Below are positions 18,258-26,311 of a stretch of DNA of 64,000 nucleotides, piece after piece. The stretch is taken from contig CAVRLX010000026.1 of NCBI GenBank assembly GCA_963721725.1, forward strand, positions 11,468 to 75,467. The letters are read 5' to 3'. Positions within the stretch are counted from its first letter, which is position 1, and the number at the start of each line of letters is the position of its first letter. This DNA comes from RI-153 sp963721725. Its GTDB lineage: Bacteria > Chloroflexota > Anaerolineae > Caldilineales > Caldilineaceae. Below the pieces are notes generated by a model. That model searched no databases. It was not told where the DNA came from and was given only the letters and a program-made list of their open reading frames with translations. The translations under genes were made by a program, and so were the position numbers.

Positions 18258-18908
18258 TCACCAAAGTCCGACAAAATGGGGGGCACACATGGAGCCTGCC
18301 ACCGCAAACATGAAACAGCCGCTGAGAACGTCGAGCATTCGCCATGCCCCTGGTCGACTAAAAAGTGGGGTGAATCGGCTGGCCCCATAGGCTAGGGTAA
18401 AGAACCAGAGACCAGAGGCCAGAATGGCCCCCAACCCAAATAGTAGCCGTTCATCTGCGGGGTATCGGCTGCTCGCCGTGCCCAGCATGAGCAGCGTATC
18501 GACATAGGCGGCGGGATTGAGAAACGAGAAGCCCAGCGCTGCGAGCACGGTGTGCTGAAGGCTGGCGCAGTGCGCGTTGTTGATGGCTTGGCTGGGGAAC
18601 TTGCGCTGTCGCCAAGCAGAGTAAAATGAGCGCACGCCGCACCCAATCAGGAAGGCAGCTCCCCCCAGCGCGGATAATGTCGATAGCGTTGGGGTCGTGG
18701 CAATCACAGTGCCTAATCCACCCACACCGATGCTGGTGAGAAAGAGATCAGCGGCGGTGCAAAGGAACGCTGTCACAAAGAGGTGCTGACGGCGAAGCCC
18801 TTGCCGCAAGACGAAGATGTTCTGTGGCCCAAAGGCGATAATCAAACTGGCGTACAGGATAAAGCCCTGGCTCAGGGTGGGGATTGCTTCGGGGAGCATC
18901 GTCGCCAT
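18258..18908 (-). CDS. LysE/ArgO family amino-acid exporter
   Basis: 216 residues with six hydrophobic helices. The N-terminal signature LPEAIPTLSQGFILYASLIIAFGPQNIFVLRQGLRR with the IAFGPQN block is diagnostic of LysE/ArgO, followed by LGFSFLNPAAYVDTLLMLG, the second conserved NP repeat. Such proteins export basic amino acids driven by the proton gradient; ArgO (arginine) is the closest name but specificity is not shown. Its own ATG at 18908 has GAGGAAAG eight bases upstream. However, the frame is open far upstream into the DUF983 gene with no stop between, so a fused reading is also possible. Confidence 0.85.
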   Translation of the reverse strand: MATMLPEAIPTLSQGFILYASLIIAFGPQNIFVLRQGLRRQHLFVTAFLCTAADLFLTSIGVGGLGTVIATTPTLSTLSALGGAAFLIGCGVRSFYSAWRQRKFPSQAINNAHCASLQHTVLAALGFSFLNPAAYVDTLLMLGTASSRYPADERLLFGLGAILASGLWFFTLAYGASRFTPLFSRPGAWRMLDVLSGCFMFAVAGSMCAPHFVGLW

Positions 18909-19069
18909 CGTCTTCTTTCCTCTCGCTACGTCCAGAGGCCGGTTCGACCTCGGTTTTGGCTTCGCATCATGGTGTGCAGAGCGTATCAGGCGAACGTAGC
19001 GAAAACGTAGCGAGGGGTGGCAGATGATGATGGGCAGGGGGAGCCGTGCTCTATTCTCTCTTTCAGCAC

Positions 19070-19427
19070 CTGTCGCCGGGCGTGGGTCCATGAGTTCGTC
19101 CATGTGCATCCACACGACGCGGGCGTAGCGGAAGACAAAGGGGGAAACAATGGCGACCACCACGCTGACATAGATCAAAAAGGTGGTGGTAGAGACTTGG
19201 CGGAAGTAGAGAACCAACATCAGCGGCACAAGGATGAGAAAAGCCAGCACATAGCCGATGAAGATAGAATTCATAAAGTAGCCGCTCTCACGCTCATAGC
19301 GGATGCCGCACACCGGGCAGTGAGTGTACATGCGCCAGAGACCGGCAAAGACGGGGCCGCGTAGACAGTGCGGACAGCGAAAGCGCAGCATAGCCAAGAG
19401 ACGGGAGGGTCTCGCCTGCTCATTCAT
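19070..19427 (-). CDS. DUF983 family membrane protein (no stop before the LysE gene)
   Basis: The first ~120 residues match DUF983: two Cys pairs in RCPHCLRG and HCPVCGIRYERESGYFMNSIFIGY, then two transmembrane helices (LAFLILVPLMLVLYF, FLIYVSVVVAIVSPFVFRYARVVWM) and the end MHMDELMDP. After that the frame runs on through a ~55-residue Arg-rich stretch with no domain character into the LysE start at 18908. DUF983 proteins normally end here, so a one-base shift probably hides the stop near 19060. The end coordinate given is where homology stops. Candidate starts are 19427, 19433 and 19442; none has a strong ribosome site. Function unknown. Confidence 0.65.
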
Positions 19428-19451
19428 AGACATAGCGAACATTTCTAGCGG

Positions 19452-20342
19452 TTATTGTAAGGACAGTACCGTCGGCGGCAGGGCATCCCCCACCATGTTG
19501 GCAAGTTCCACCTGCGTCAGCACACGTCCTTTGCCCGCCAACGCCGTGAGCGCCGCCTCCAAGGCATTGGTGCCAAAGCTGCGCCCATCCAACCGCGGCG
19601 TGGTTGTTACCAGATGCGAAACCCCGCGACTGCGCAAGATTTCAACATCTTCAGGCGTGGTGGTATTGGTGACAATGATTTTGTTGGTCAACTGAGCAGG
19701 CAGATGTTGTTTGATGTAGTGAAAGTCATCGGCGATCACTGAGGCCCAATCATAGGCGTGTTGATATTTGGGCACAATTTTTTCCTGAGCTTCGCCTGTG
19801 GGGTAGAGCCACTGAAGCGGAATCCGGCCCATGACGGGCAGCATGATCCGCGACAAGAAATGCAGTGTCGAGAGGCTGCGGATGAAAATAGGAATGCCCA
19901 GCCCAAAGGCCAGATCCCCAAACATCACCGCATAGCCCGCGTCGATGAAACTGCGCACCATTGAATAGCGCGCCACCCCCACGCCAAAGAGGACACGTTT
20001 TGGATGGATAGGCGGCAACAATGGTTGCATCCGTTGCGCCATCTGGCGTTCAAGCAAAGCCCGCACCCCGCCGCCATCCACCACAGGCGCTTTCACCCCC
20101 GCCACAATTTTGTGAACGGTGTGGAGCGGGTAGTAACGCCCATTCACCTCCAGCCCCAGATCTGCCCCACCAAAGCCAAACGCATCCACATCTGCATCTA
20201 ATTCCAAAAAGAGCCGTCGCATCCGTGCCTGGTCGCCATCCGCCCCTATCCGTTCCAACCGGACAGGCTGTCCTAGCAGGGTGGTTTCCAGGCTATGGTT
20301 GCGTTTGCTGCTGCCCAGGCTAATGGAAACGGCGCGCTTCAT
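19452..20342 (-). CDS. Quinate 5-dehydrogenase-like protein
   Basis: 296 residues resembling proteins annotated as 'quinate 5-dehydrogenase' in Chloroflexota and Firmicutes. Recalled shared blocks are the start KRAVSISLGSSKR, VDAFGFGGADLGL, APVVDGGG, GYAVMFGDLAFGLGIPI, LYPTGEAQEKIVPKY, VIADDFHYI and NKIIVTNTTTPEDVEILRSRGV. No classical GxGxxG nucleotide-binding loop is evident, so the enzymatic name is weak. It overlaps the upstream AONS-like gene by four bases (ATGA), which implies translational coupling and a joint function. Confidence 0.6.
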   Translation of the reverse strand: MKRAVSISLGSSKRNHSLETTLLGQPVRLERIGADGDQARMRRLFLELDADVDAFGFGGADLGLEVNGRYYPLHTVHKIVAGVKAPVVDGGGVRALLERQMAQRMQPLLPPIHPKRVLFGVGVARYSMVRSFIDAGYAVMFGDLAFGLGIPIFIRSLSTLHFLSRIMLPVMGRIPLQWLYPTGEAQEKIVPKYQHAYDWASVIADDFHYIKQHLPAQLTNKIIVTNTTTPEDVEILRSRGVSHLVTTTPRLDGRSFGTNALEAALTALAGKGRVLTQVELANMVGDALPPTVLSLQ

Positions 20343-21640
20343 GCGCTGATCACGCCCGCTTCTTTGCCCGCCTGGGTGAAGACCGACAATGCAAAGTCAA
20401 TATCCTCGGCAGAGTGTGCCGCCGTGACATTGGCGCGCAGACGAGCCGCGCCTTCTGGCACAGCCGGGGGCAGCACAGGCAAGACGAAAACACCATGTTT
20501 CTGACAATATTTGGTCATGATCATGGCGCGCTCTTCGGTTTCCACCATAATCGGCACAATTGGCGTTTCGGTGACACCGGTGTCGAAACCAGCCGCCTGT
20601 AATCCGTCGATAAAATGACGCACGTTGCGGCTGAGAATGCGATTACGTTCCACGCCTTCGTCTTCCATAACGTGAAAGGCTTCGGTGATGGCGGCGACAA
20701 CGGCAGGCGGCAGCGCCGCACTAAAGACGAAACCGCGCGCGGTGTGCCGCAGATAGTTGATCAGTTTATAACTGCCTGCCACATAGCCGCCCAGCCCCGG
20801 AATGGTCTTGCTCAGCGTGCCCATTTTCACGTCAATCACATGGGGCGTGTCGAAATACTCTTCAATGCCATGCCCCGTGCTGCCCAACACTCCCAAACTG
20901 TGGGCTTCGTCCACCATGAGGCGGGCATTGTAGCGGCGGCAGATCTCCACCGCTTCGGGCAAGCGGAAGATGTCCCCATCCATGCTAAAGACAGCATCAG
21001 CCACCACCAGTTTGCCGGCGTCGGCTGGAGCCGCTGCCAACTGCCGTTCCAGATCCTCCATGTCATTGTGGCGATAGCGCACAAACTTGCCACGCGCCAG
21101 CAGACAGCCATCCACAATGCTGGCATGGTTCCACTTGTCTGAAAAGACCCAATCTCCGCGGCCAATCAGCGCGCTGATGGTGGCAAGGTTGGTGACATAG
21201 CCTGTGGGGAAAACGATGGCATCTTCGCGTTCAACAAAGCGCGCAATCGTCGCTTCCATAGTCTTGTGAATGTCCAACGTGCCGCCCAAAATGCGTACAC
21301 CGTGTGTACCTGTGCCATATTTTCCCACGGCGGCTTGGGCTGCGGCCACAATGCGTGGGTGATTGAGCAGCCCTAAATAGCTGTAGGTGGCAAACATCAG
21401 CTTGCGCTGACCCTCGGTCACCACCCAGGGACCGTCGATCTCTTCGACTGGCTGGAAGTAATAATAGAGATCCTGCTCTTTGGCCTGTTGTGTGCGCTTC
21501 CACCACTCTTCGATCTTCCAGCTAAACCCATCTTCATGGGCAGTCATGTCAGATCCGTTGAGCAAAGCGGAGCCGTTTACTGAATAGGCAGGGCTGGGGG
21601 AAATGTTATCCACATGCAAACTTGGGCCGTGAGTAGGCAT
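20339..21640 (-). CDS. PLP-dependent alpha-oxoamine synthase family protein (AONS/KBL-like)
   Basis: 433 residues of the class II aminotransferase fold, in the family that condenses an amino acid with an acyl-CoA (8-amino-7-oxononanoate synthase, glycine C-acetyltransferase, serine palmitoyltransferase). Blocks: YSYLGLLNHPRI, GTGTHGVRILGGT, FPTGYVTNLATI, SDKWNHASIVDG, VVADAVFSMDGD, LMVDEAHSLGVLG and KMGTLSKTIPGLGG, whose Lys holds PLP. It has a ~50-residue N-terminal extension beyond AONS. The start at 21640 has GAGGAA upstream. No other biotin genes are near, and coupling to the quinate-dehydrogenase-like gene argues against a simple BioF role. Confidence 0.8.
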   Translation of the reverse strand: MPTHGPSLHVDNISPSPAYSVNGSALLNGSDMTAHEDGFSWKIEEWWKRTQQAKEQDLYYYFQPVEEIDGPWVVTEGQRKLMFATYSYLGLLNHPRIVAAAQAAVGKYGTGTHGVRILGGTLDIHKTMEATIARFVEREDAIVFPTGYVTNLATISALIGRGDWVFSDKWNHASIVDGCLLARGKFVRYRHNDMEDLERQLAAAPADAGKLVVADAVFSMDGDIFRLPEAVEICRRYNARLMVDEAHSLGVLGSTGHGIEEYFDTPHVIDVKMGTLSKTIPGLGGYVAGSYKLINYLRHTARGFVFSAALPPAVVAAITEAFHVMEDEGVERNRILSRNVRHFIDGLQAAGFDTGVTETPIVPIMVETEERAMIMTKYCQKHGVFVLPVLPPAVPEGAARLRANVTAAHSAEDIDFALSVFTQAGKEAGVISA

Positions 21641-21778
21641 TCGGGTCGTTCCTCTTCCATAAACTAAAATACAAAGACAGAACACAGGACAGCCAATCCG
21701 AGGTACCCCTGTTATAACAGGGGAATTGTCCTCCGCGGTTTGTCCCGTCTAGGAGACAGATGGGATTTTGTACAGTAT

Positions 21779-21863
21779 CTATTCAGGTCCAGAGTGCGAC
21801 GCACTCGCCAATAAGGCTTTTCACAACCAATCTACCCCTGGCGAGTGCGCCGCACCTGTATAG
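21779..21863. repeat. Dispersed palindromic element, copy R2
   Basis: Ends CTATTCAGGT and ACCTGTATAG. Arms GTGCGACGCACTCGCCA (21794-21810) and TGGCGAGTGCGCCGCAC (21839-21855, one change). The rest of the 21641-21976 interval shows only AT-rich DNA that probably holds the two divergent promoters. Confidence 0.85.
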
Positions 21864-21976
21864 TTACTTTGTACATTTGTAAAATTGTAGCTTAAAGAGA
21901 CAGCCTGTGCAAAGAAGCGCTTTGTTTGCGGTTTCACAAATTCAAATGGTAAAAAGAGAGTACGATTTTTTGTTTG

Positions 21977-23092
21977 ATGGAAAGCGAGATCAGAATGACA
22001 ATTCAAGCGACCCAGACCAATCAGGCCCAACAGCCCAACAAGAGGGGTAGCGACCTCTTTTTGCCCAATCCCCTGATCCGCCACGGGGATGTCCAAACTC
22101 TGCTGACAATGTTAAAACCACAGGGCGCGTTTTCAGTGGTGCGCCACGAACAACCCCTTTTGCTGGATGGAGGCTACGATCATACGGGCGTAACGCCGGA
22201 TCAAGCTGTGCGGCTGCTGGCCTATTACACACCACAGCAGAGCCAAGGGGCACGCCGTGGGCTGGTGTTGATGTTGCACGGTTGGGAAGGCTGTAGCCAT
22301 TCTAATTATAATTTGCTCATTGGCAGCGCGCTGGTGGAGGCGGGCTATGATGTCGTGCGGTTGAACTATCGCGATCATGGCAATACCCATCATCTGAACC
22401 AGGGCATCTTTTATTCGACGCTGATTGAAGAAGTGCAAACCGTAGCCGAAGGGGTGGCGCACTGGGCCGGAGATCAGCCCTTTTATGTAGTGGGGGCTTC
22501 CTTGGGCGGCAACTTTGCCCTGCGCCTGGCAACGCGCTGGCAAACGGCGCACCTGCCCCCTTTGCGCCGTGTCATTGCCATCAACCCGGCCATCAATCCC
22601 ATCAACACCAGCCATACTTTGGATCGACTACCCCTCTATCGGGACTATTTCCGCAAACGCTGGCTGGCTTCGCTTCGGCGCAAAGCAGTGCTTTTCCCCG
22701 ATCTGTATGACTTTTCAGCCATGCCGCAGACCTCGGCGCTGCGTCCCCTCACCGACTGGCTGGTGAAACATTATAGCCCCTATGCGGACGCCGACGACTA
22801 TTTCGCCTCGTATGCCGTCACCGCCGAGCATCTGGCCGCCCTAGCCGTGCCGACCACGATTATCACCGCCGCCAATGATCCTATTATTCCCGTGGAGGAT
22901 TTTCGTCAGTTGCCACCCCATCCCCTGCTTGACGTGCAGATCCATCCTTCGGGCGGCCATGTGGGCTATGCTGAACTTTTTCCGTTGCGCTATGCGCTGC
23001 CCGGCTATGTGTTGCGCACGCTGGCACACGCCGAGCCAACGCCCCTTTTCGTGGAATCGTCTAGCGCTGTGCTACAATCCGCACTGGCATAG
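21977..23092 (+). CDS. Alpha/beta hydrolase, YheT-like
   Basis: 371 residues of the alpha/beta hydrolase fold in the YheT/ABHD1-3 group. Blocks: FLPNPLIRHGDVQTLL at the start, LVLMLHGWEGCSHSNYN (oxyanion region), VVRLNYRDHGNTHHLN, FYVVGASLGGNFALRLA with nucleophile elbow GxSxG in the form GASLG, then PTTIITAANDPIIPVEDF (acid) and HPSGGHVGYAE (His). The catalytic triad is therefore complete. Relatives act on medium- and short-chain esters or lipids. Starts at 21974, 21977 and 21995 are all possible; none has a clear ribosome site. It is preceded by R2. Confidence 0.8.
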   Translation: MESEIRMTIQATQTNQAQQPNKRGSDLFLPNPLIRHGDVQTLLTMLKPQGAFSVVRHEQPLLLDGGYDHTGVTPDQAVRLLAYYTPQQSQGARRGLVLMLHGWEGCSHSNYNLLIGSALVEAGYDVVRLNYRDHGNTHHLNQGIFYSTLIEEVQTVAEGVAHWAGDQPFYVVGASLGGNFALRLATRWQTAHLPPLRRVIAINPAINPINTSHTLDRLPLYRDYFRKRWLASLRRKAVLFPDLYDFSAMPQTSALRPLTDWLVKHYSPYADADDYFASYAVTAEHLAALAVPTTIITAANDPIIPVEDFRQLPPHPLLDVQIHPSGGHVGYAELFPLRYALPGYVLRTLAHAEPTPLFVESSSAVLQSALA

Positions 23093-23176
23093 GGCGCGTG
23101 ATGATGATTGAAACGTTCTTTTTGCCGCTTTGCGTTAAGGTAGGGACTTCCGTTTGGAATTGGAAAGGCAATCACT

Positions 23177-24037
23177 GTGCGGATATTGATTACCGGGGCG
23201 GGTGGACAACTAGGGCGTGCATTGGCCCATCAACTTCGCCCACACCACACCTTGATTGAATGGACACATGCCCAGCACGACATTAGCCAGCCCTCGGTGG
23301 CCGCGGCTGTGGCGGCCCTCTCGCCCGATGTGGTGATCAATGCCGCTGCTTGGACGAACGTGGACGGGGCCGAGACCGATCCCAACGCCGCCTATGCCGC
23401 CAATGCGTTGGCCCCGCTCTATCTGGCCGAGGGGTGTGCCCAGTGCAACGCCGCGCTGGTGCAGATCAGCACCAACGAGGTTTTCGCCGGGGAGGCGGGG
23501 CGCTTTTACCGCGAATATGATCCGGTGGCCCCTGGCAGCATGTATGCGCGCAGCAAAGCCGCTGGGGAAGTCGCCGCCCGCCAGCGCTGGCATCGTCTCT
23601 ACGTGGTACGTGTGGCTTGGCTCTATGGACCGGGCGGCACTCACTTTCCGGCCAAGATCAGCGCCGCCGCCGACAAACATGGCGCGCTGCGTGTGGTTTC
23701 CGACGAATTTGGCAATCCCACCTATGCGCCGGATGTGGCGGTTGCGATTGGGGCATTGATCGAAAGCGGGCGCTATGGCACCTATCACCTCATCAATGAA
23801 GGTCACGCCAGCCGCTTTGATTGGGTGAACGAGCTATTTCAATTGACCGGGCGCAGCCAGATCCCGGTGACGCCTATCCTCCGCCACGAATGGCCGCGCC
23901 CAGCCATGCCGCCCAGCCACGCTGTCTTAATCAACAGCGCTGCCGCCGCCCTGGGCATCCAACTGCGGCCCTGGCAAACCGCGCTGGCCGACTATGTGCG
24001 GCATGAATCTGTGATGAATCAAAAGTCAGTGTTATGA
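23177..24037 (+). CDS. dTDP-4-dehydrorhamnose reductase family protein
   Basis: 286 residues of the RmlD/RfbD short-chain reductase family. The N-terminal Rossmann motif is ITGAGGQLGRAL. The rest follows the family: VVINAAAWTNVDGAETDPNAAYAAN, STNEVFAGEAG, the active-site YxxxK in YARSKAAGE, and YHLINEG. It would make dTDP-L-rhamnose for cell-surface glycans. No rmlA, rmlB or rmlC lies in the window, so the exact sugar is uncertain. The GTG at 23177 has GGAAAGG eight bases upstream. A GT2 glycosyltransferase follows, in line with a glycan role. Confidence 0.85.
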   Translation: MRILITGAGGQLGRALAHQLRPHHTLIEWTHAQHDISQPSVAAAVAALSPDVVINAAAWTNVDGAETDPNAAYAANALAPLYLAEGCAQCNAALVQISTNEVFAGEAGRFYREYDPVAPGSMYARSKAAGEVAARQRWHRLYVVRVAWLYGPGGTHFPAKISAAADKHGALRVVSDEFGNPTYAPDVAVAIGALIESGRYGTYHLINEGHASRFDWVNELFQLTGRSQIPVTPILRHEWPRPAMPPSHAVLINSAAAALGIQLRPWQTALADYVRHESVMNQKSVL

Positions 24038-24048
24038 GATGGGGAGAA

Positions 24049-24113
24049 GATGGATATTAGGGATTAGATATTGGGCATTGAGAGCCAATATCCAATACCC
24101 CTTCTCCCCCAAC
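24049..24113. repeat. Heptanucleotide hairpin between rmlD-like and GT2 genes
   Basis: Left units GATATTA-GGGATTA-GATATTG-GGCATTG, right units CCAATAT-CCAATAC. The flanks GGGGAGAAG and CTTCTCCCC pair at the base. Confidence 0.7.
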
Positions 24114-24138
24114 AGCGCTGAAGAGAAAGGGATGAACC

Positions 24139-25335
24139 ATGAGCGACAATAAACCACGAGATGCCAAATTGCCCCACCCCAAGCCCAAAGGCGAGCGCGT
24201 CGAGATCCCTCTCCACACCACACGTGCCAACGCAATTGTGGAAGATGAAACCTACGATGCGCTGCGGGCCGAAAACCGGGTAGTCATGCGCCATAACATC
24301 GCGCTGAATTTAGAGAATTTCGCCGCTGCCACCGATCAATTTGAACGGCGTTCCACCCACGATTATCCAGATCTGAAGCCTGTGCGCCCGCCTTTTTTCT
24401 CGGTGTTGATTCCCAACTACAATGGCCGTGCCCATTTGCAAACCTTGTTTGATGCACTGTCGGCGCAGACCTTTACCGACTTTGAGGTGATCCTGGGTGA
24501 CGACGCCAGCAGCGACGATTCGGTGGTCTTTGCCGAAAGCTATGCCGGGCACATGGCCGTGCGTGTCATGCTCAACCGCCAAAATCGCGGCTTTGTCGCC
24601 ACGGTCAATGCTGCTGCTGCTGCCGCCCACGGGCGTATTTTGGTGCTGTTGAACAATGACACGGAGCCGGAAGCTACTTGGCTGGCCGAAGTGGCGAAGC
24701 AGATGTGTATCCATCCCGACGCCGCCATCGTCGCCAGCAAGATCCTGCTCTTTGACCAGCGTGATCATCTGCACACAGCGGGCGATACTCTGGGCGTGGA
24801 TGGCATTCCCCACAACCGCGGCGTGTGGGAATTGGATCGCGGCCAATATGACGCCGCAGTCGAGATTTTCGGCGGCTGTGGTGGGGCCATGGCAATACGC
24901 AAAGAGGTCTGGCAAGCGTTGGGCGGCTTTGACGAAGAGTTCTGGATGTATCTGGAAGATGTCGATTTTTCCTTCCGTGCCCGCCTGGGTGGGTGGAAGG
25001 TGGTCTTTGCGCCGGCGGCGCGTGTCTATCACAAACTGAGCAGTAGCGGCGGTGATACCCTTTCCAGCTTTTACGTAGGACGCAACACGCTGTGGGTCAT
25101 CGCCAAAAATATGCCAACGAGCCTGTTGTGGCGCCATCTTCCGCACATTTTCGCTGCCCAAGCCAGCATCGCACTGGACGCTCTGCGCAACATTCGCGGC
25201 AAGGCGGCACGTCAACGGTTGGCAGGACAGTGGGCTGGGCTGCTGGGTTTGCCCCGCCAACTGCGCAAACGGCGCACCATTCAACAGCGGCGTTGGGTAG
25301 GGGATGACAAGGTGGCCGCTCTTCTAACGAAATAG
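24139..25335 (+). CDS. GT2 family glycosyltransferase
   Basis: 398 residues with a GT-A fold of the rhamnosyltransferase-like GT2 group. Blocks: PFFSVLIPNYNGRAHLQTLF, LGDDASSDDS, RNQ-type NRGFVATVNAAAAAAHG, LLNNDTEPEATWL (DxD equivalent NDT), FGGCGGAMAIRKEVW, and YLEDVDFSFRARLGGWKV, the ED catalytic-base block. A ~90-residue N-terminal extension precedes the catalytic domain, and the C-terminal ~80 residues are basic and may touch the membrane. It lies next to the RmlD-like gene and may transfer rhamnose, which is inference. The ATG at 24139 follows AAAGGG. Confidence 0.85.
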   Translation: MSDNKPRDAKLPHPKPKGERVEIPLHTTRANAIVEDETYDALRAENRVVMRHNIALNLENFAAATDQFERRSTHDYPDLKPVRPPFFSVLIPNYNGRAHLQTLFDALSAQTFTDFEVILGDDASSDDSVVFAESYAGHMAVRVMLNRQNRGFVATVNAAAAAAHGRILVLLNNDTEPEATWLAEVAKQMCIHPDAAIVASKILLFDQRDHLHTAGDTLGVDGIPHNRGVWELDRGQYDAAVEIFGGCGGAMAIRKEVWQALGGFDEEFWMYLEDVDFSFRARLGGWKVVFAPAARVYHKLSSSGGDTLSSFYVGRNTLWVIAKNMPTSLLWRHLPHIFAAQASIALDALRNIRGKAARQRLAGQWAGLLGLPRQLRKRRTIQQRRWVGDDKVAALLTK

Positions 25336-25437
25336 CCTTTTCTGGTCAGTTTGTCAGCCAAATGACAACAAACCTCTCCTTGATTTCTGGCATGATAGTA
25401 CTTCCGTACTACTGTCAAGATATTAAGGAGATTTTTT

Positions 25438-25641
25438 ATGAATGCTTCTGAACTCTTAACCCCTTCTATGGTAGAGCTTGTGTTGCCCCTCTTGGGTTTC
25501 AGTATTTTGCTTAATTTTGTGCTCATATTGGCGTTGATGGTGCGTTCATTTCATCGCCAAATCGTACAACAGTTGTACCTGATTTGGCTGGGCATTGCCC
25601 TGCTCTGGCAGACCAATAAACAGTCATCGCAAAAATCTTGA
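25438..25641 (+). CDS. Small single-pass membrane protein
   Basis: 67 residues: a short polar start, one long hydrophobic helix (VELVLPLLGFSILLNFVLILALMV), a basic stretch RSFHRQ, and a second weakly hydrophobic part. The ribosome site TTAAGGAG seven bases before the ATG is the strongest in this neighbourhood, and a clear terminator follows at 25671, so I think it is real. No family is recognised. Confidence 0.65.
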   Translation: MNASELLTPSMVELVLPLLGFSILLNFVLILALMVRSFHRQIVQQLYLIWLGIALLWQTNKQSSQKS

Positions 25642-25670
25642 GCGATTGATTTGAAGATATGTCATTGCCC

Positions 25671-25704
25671 CAAAGTCGAACTTTCACCAAAGTTCGACTT
25701 TTTG
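25671..25704 (+). terminator. Rho-independent terminator after the small membrane protein gene
   Basis: AAAGTCGAACTTT and AAAGTTCGACTTTTTG form a strong stem around CACC and end in T residues. Confidence 0.8.
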
Positions 25705-25926
25705 TATAGATCTGCCCATAACCAGCTCCTGAAATTGATACAGAATTTTCTGGATAGCCTGTCAGGGCATTGACATATTCAAACCCTGTGCAAGGCAAAT
25801 GGGATAAGGTACTATGGTACTAGAACGTGATATAGACTAAGCAGCGCCACAAAGGAACAGTTTCTACTCTTCGAAAAATCTCCTTGTGTGCTGCTGCGGA
25901 GTATAGAAGATTTAGGAGTTGTGCCT

Positions 25927-26088
25927 ATGCTTTTTCAACGGGCATTTCAGAAAAAAGAATCTGAGATTCGGGTAATCTGTCCATACTGTAGTCAGCCGCA
26001 ACCTCCACCCACCGTTGCCCAATCGCCACCATGTGGGAAAAGAACATCGGTCTCCGCGCCGCTTTTTGTGCGCCCATCGCGCCATTGA
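25927..26088 (+). CDS. Possible small Cys-containing protein
   Basis: 53 residues (MLFQRAFQKKESEIRVICPY...). A TTTAGGAG site lies eight bases before the ATG, and one CxxC (CPYC) plus a later PPCGK hint at a half zinc ribbon. The stop lies just at the 25-bp hairpin, as for a real short gene. No homologue is recognised, and chance is a fair alternative. Confidence 0.35.
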   Translation: MLFQRAFQKKESEIRVICPYCSQPQPPPTVAQSPPCGKRTSVSAPLFVRPSRH

Positions 26089-26148
26089 TACCCATAGAAA
26101 CAGGATTAGGTCATGCCGGGGCGTGACCTAATCCTGTTTCTATGGGTA
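26089..26148. terminator. 25-bp perfect hairpin
   Basis: 26089-26113 and 26124-26148 are exact inverted complements around TGCCGGGGCG. The core of one arm is AACAGGATTAGGTCA. It is followed by ATTTACACC rather than a T run. Confidence 0.7.
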
Positions 26149-26241
26149 TTTACACCACACCTGTTGCACTACAATACGATCTAAAAGGTCTGAATGCAGC
26201 CGCTGAATCGATTCCGAAATTGAAGTAATGACTCCGCCGAT

Positions 26242-26270
26242 GAAACAAAATCGGCGTCGTGCGCTATAAT
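26242..26270 (+). promoter_or_regulatory. Predicted promoter of the U32 peptidase gene
   Basis: A consensus TATAAT lies at 26265-26270, with a weak -35 GAAACA 17 bp upstream. The start codon is at 26312, giving a leader of about 35 nt. Confidence 0.5.
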
Positions 26271-26311
26271 AGCGGTTGCGTGTTTTTTTGTTGTTGACGA
26301 AATGCTCTGCT

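Larger units (their letters stand above)
25705..26311. other. 600-bp interval with a small ORF, hairpin and promoter
   Basis: Between the terminator and the U32 gene I see a possible 53-codon ORF (25927), a 25-bp perfect hairpin (26089) and a TATAAT box (26265). Nothing else in this interval looks coding. Confidence 0.5.

Noticed and set aside
18088..18345. 85-codon frame on the minus strand after the LysE gene
   Set aside because: It overlaps the LysE end in another frame, has no ribosome site and no recognisable composition.
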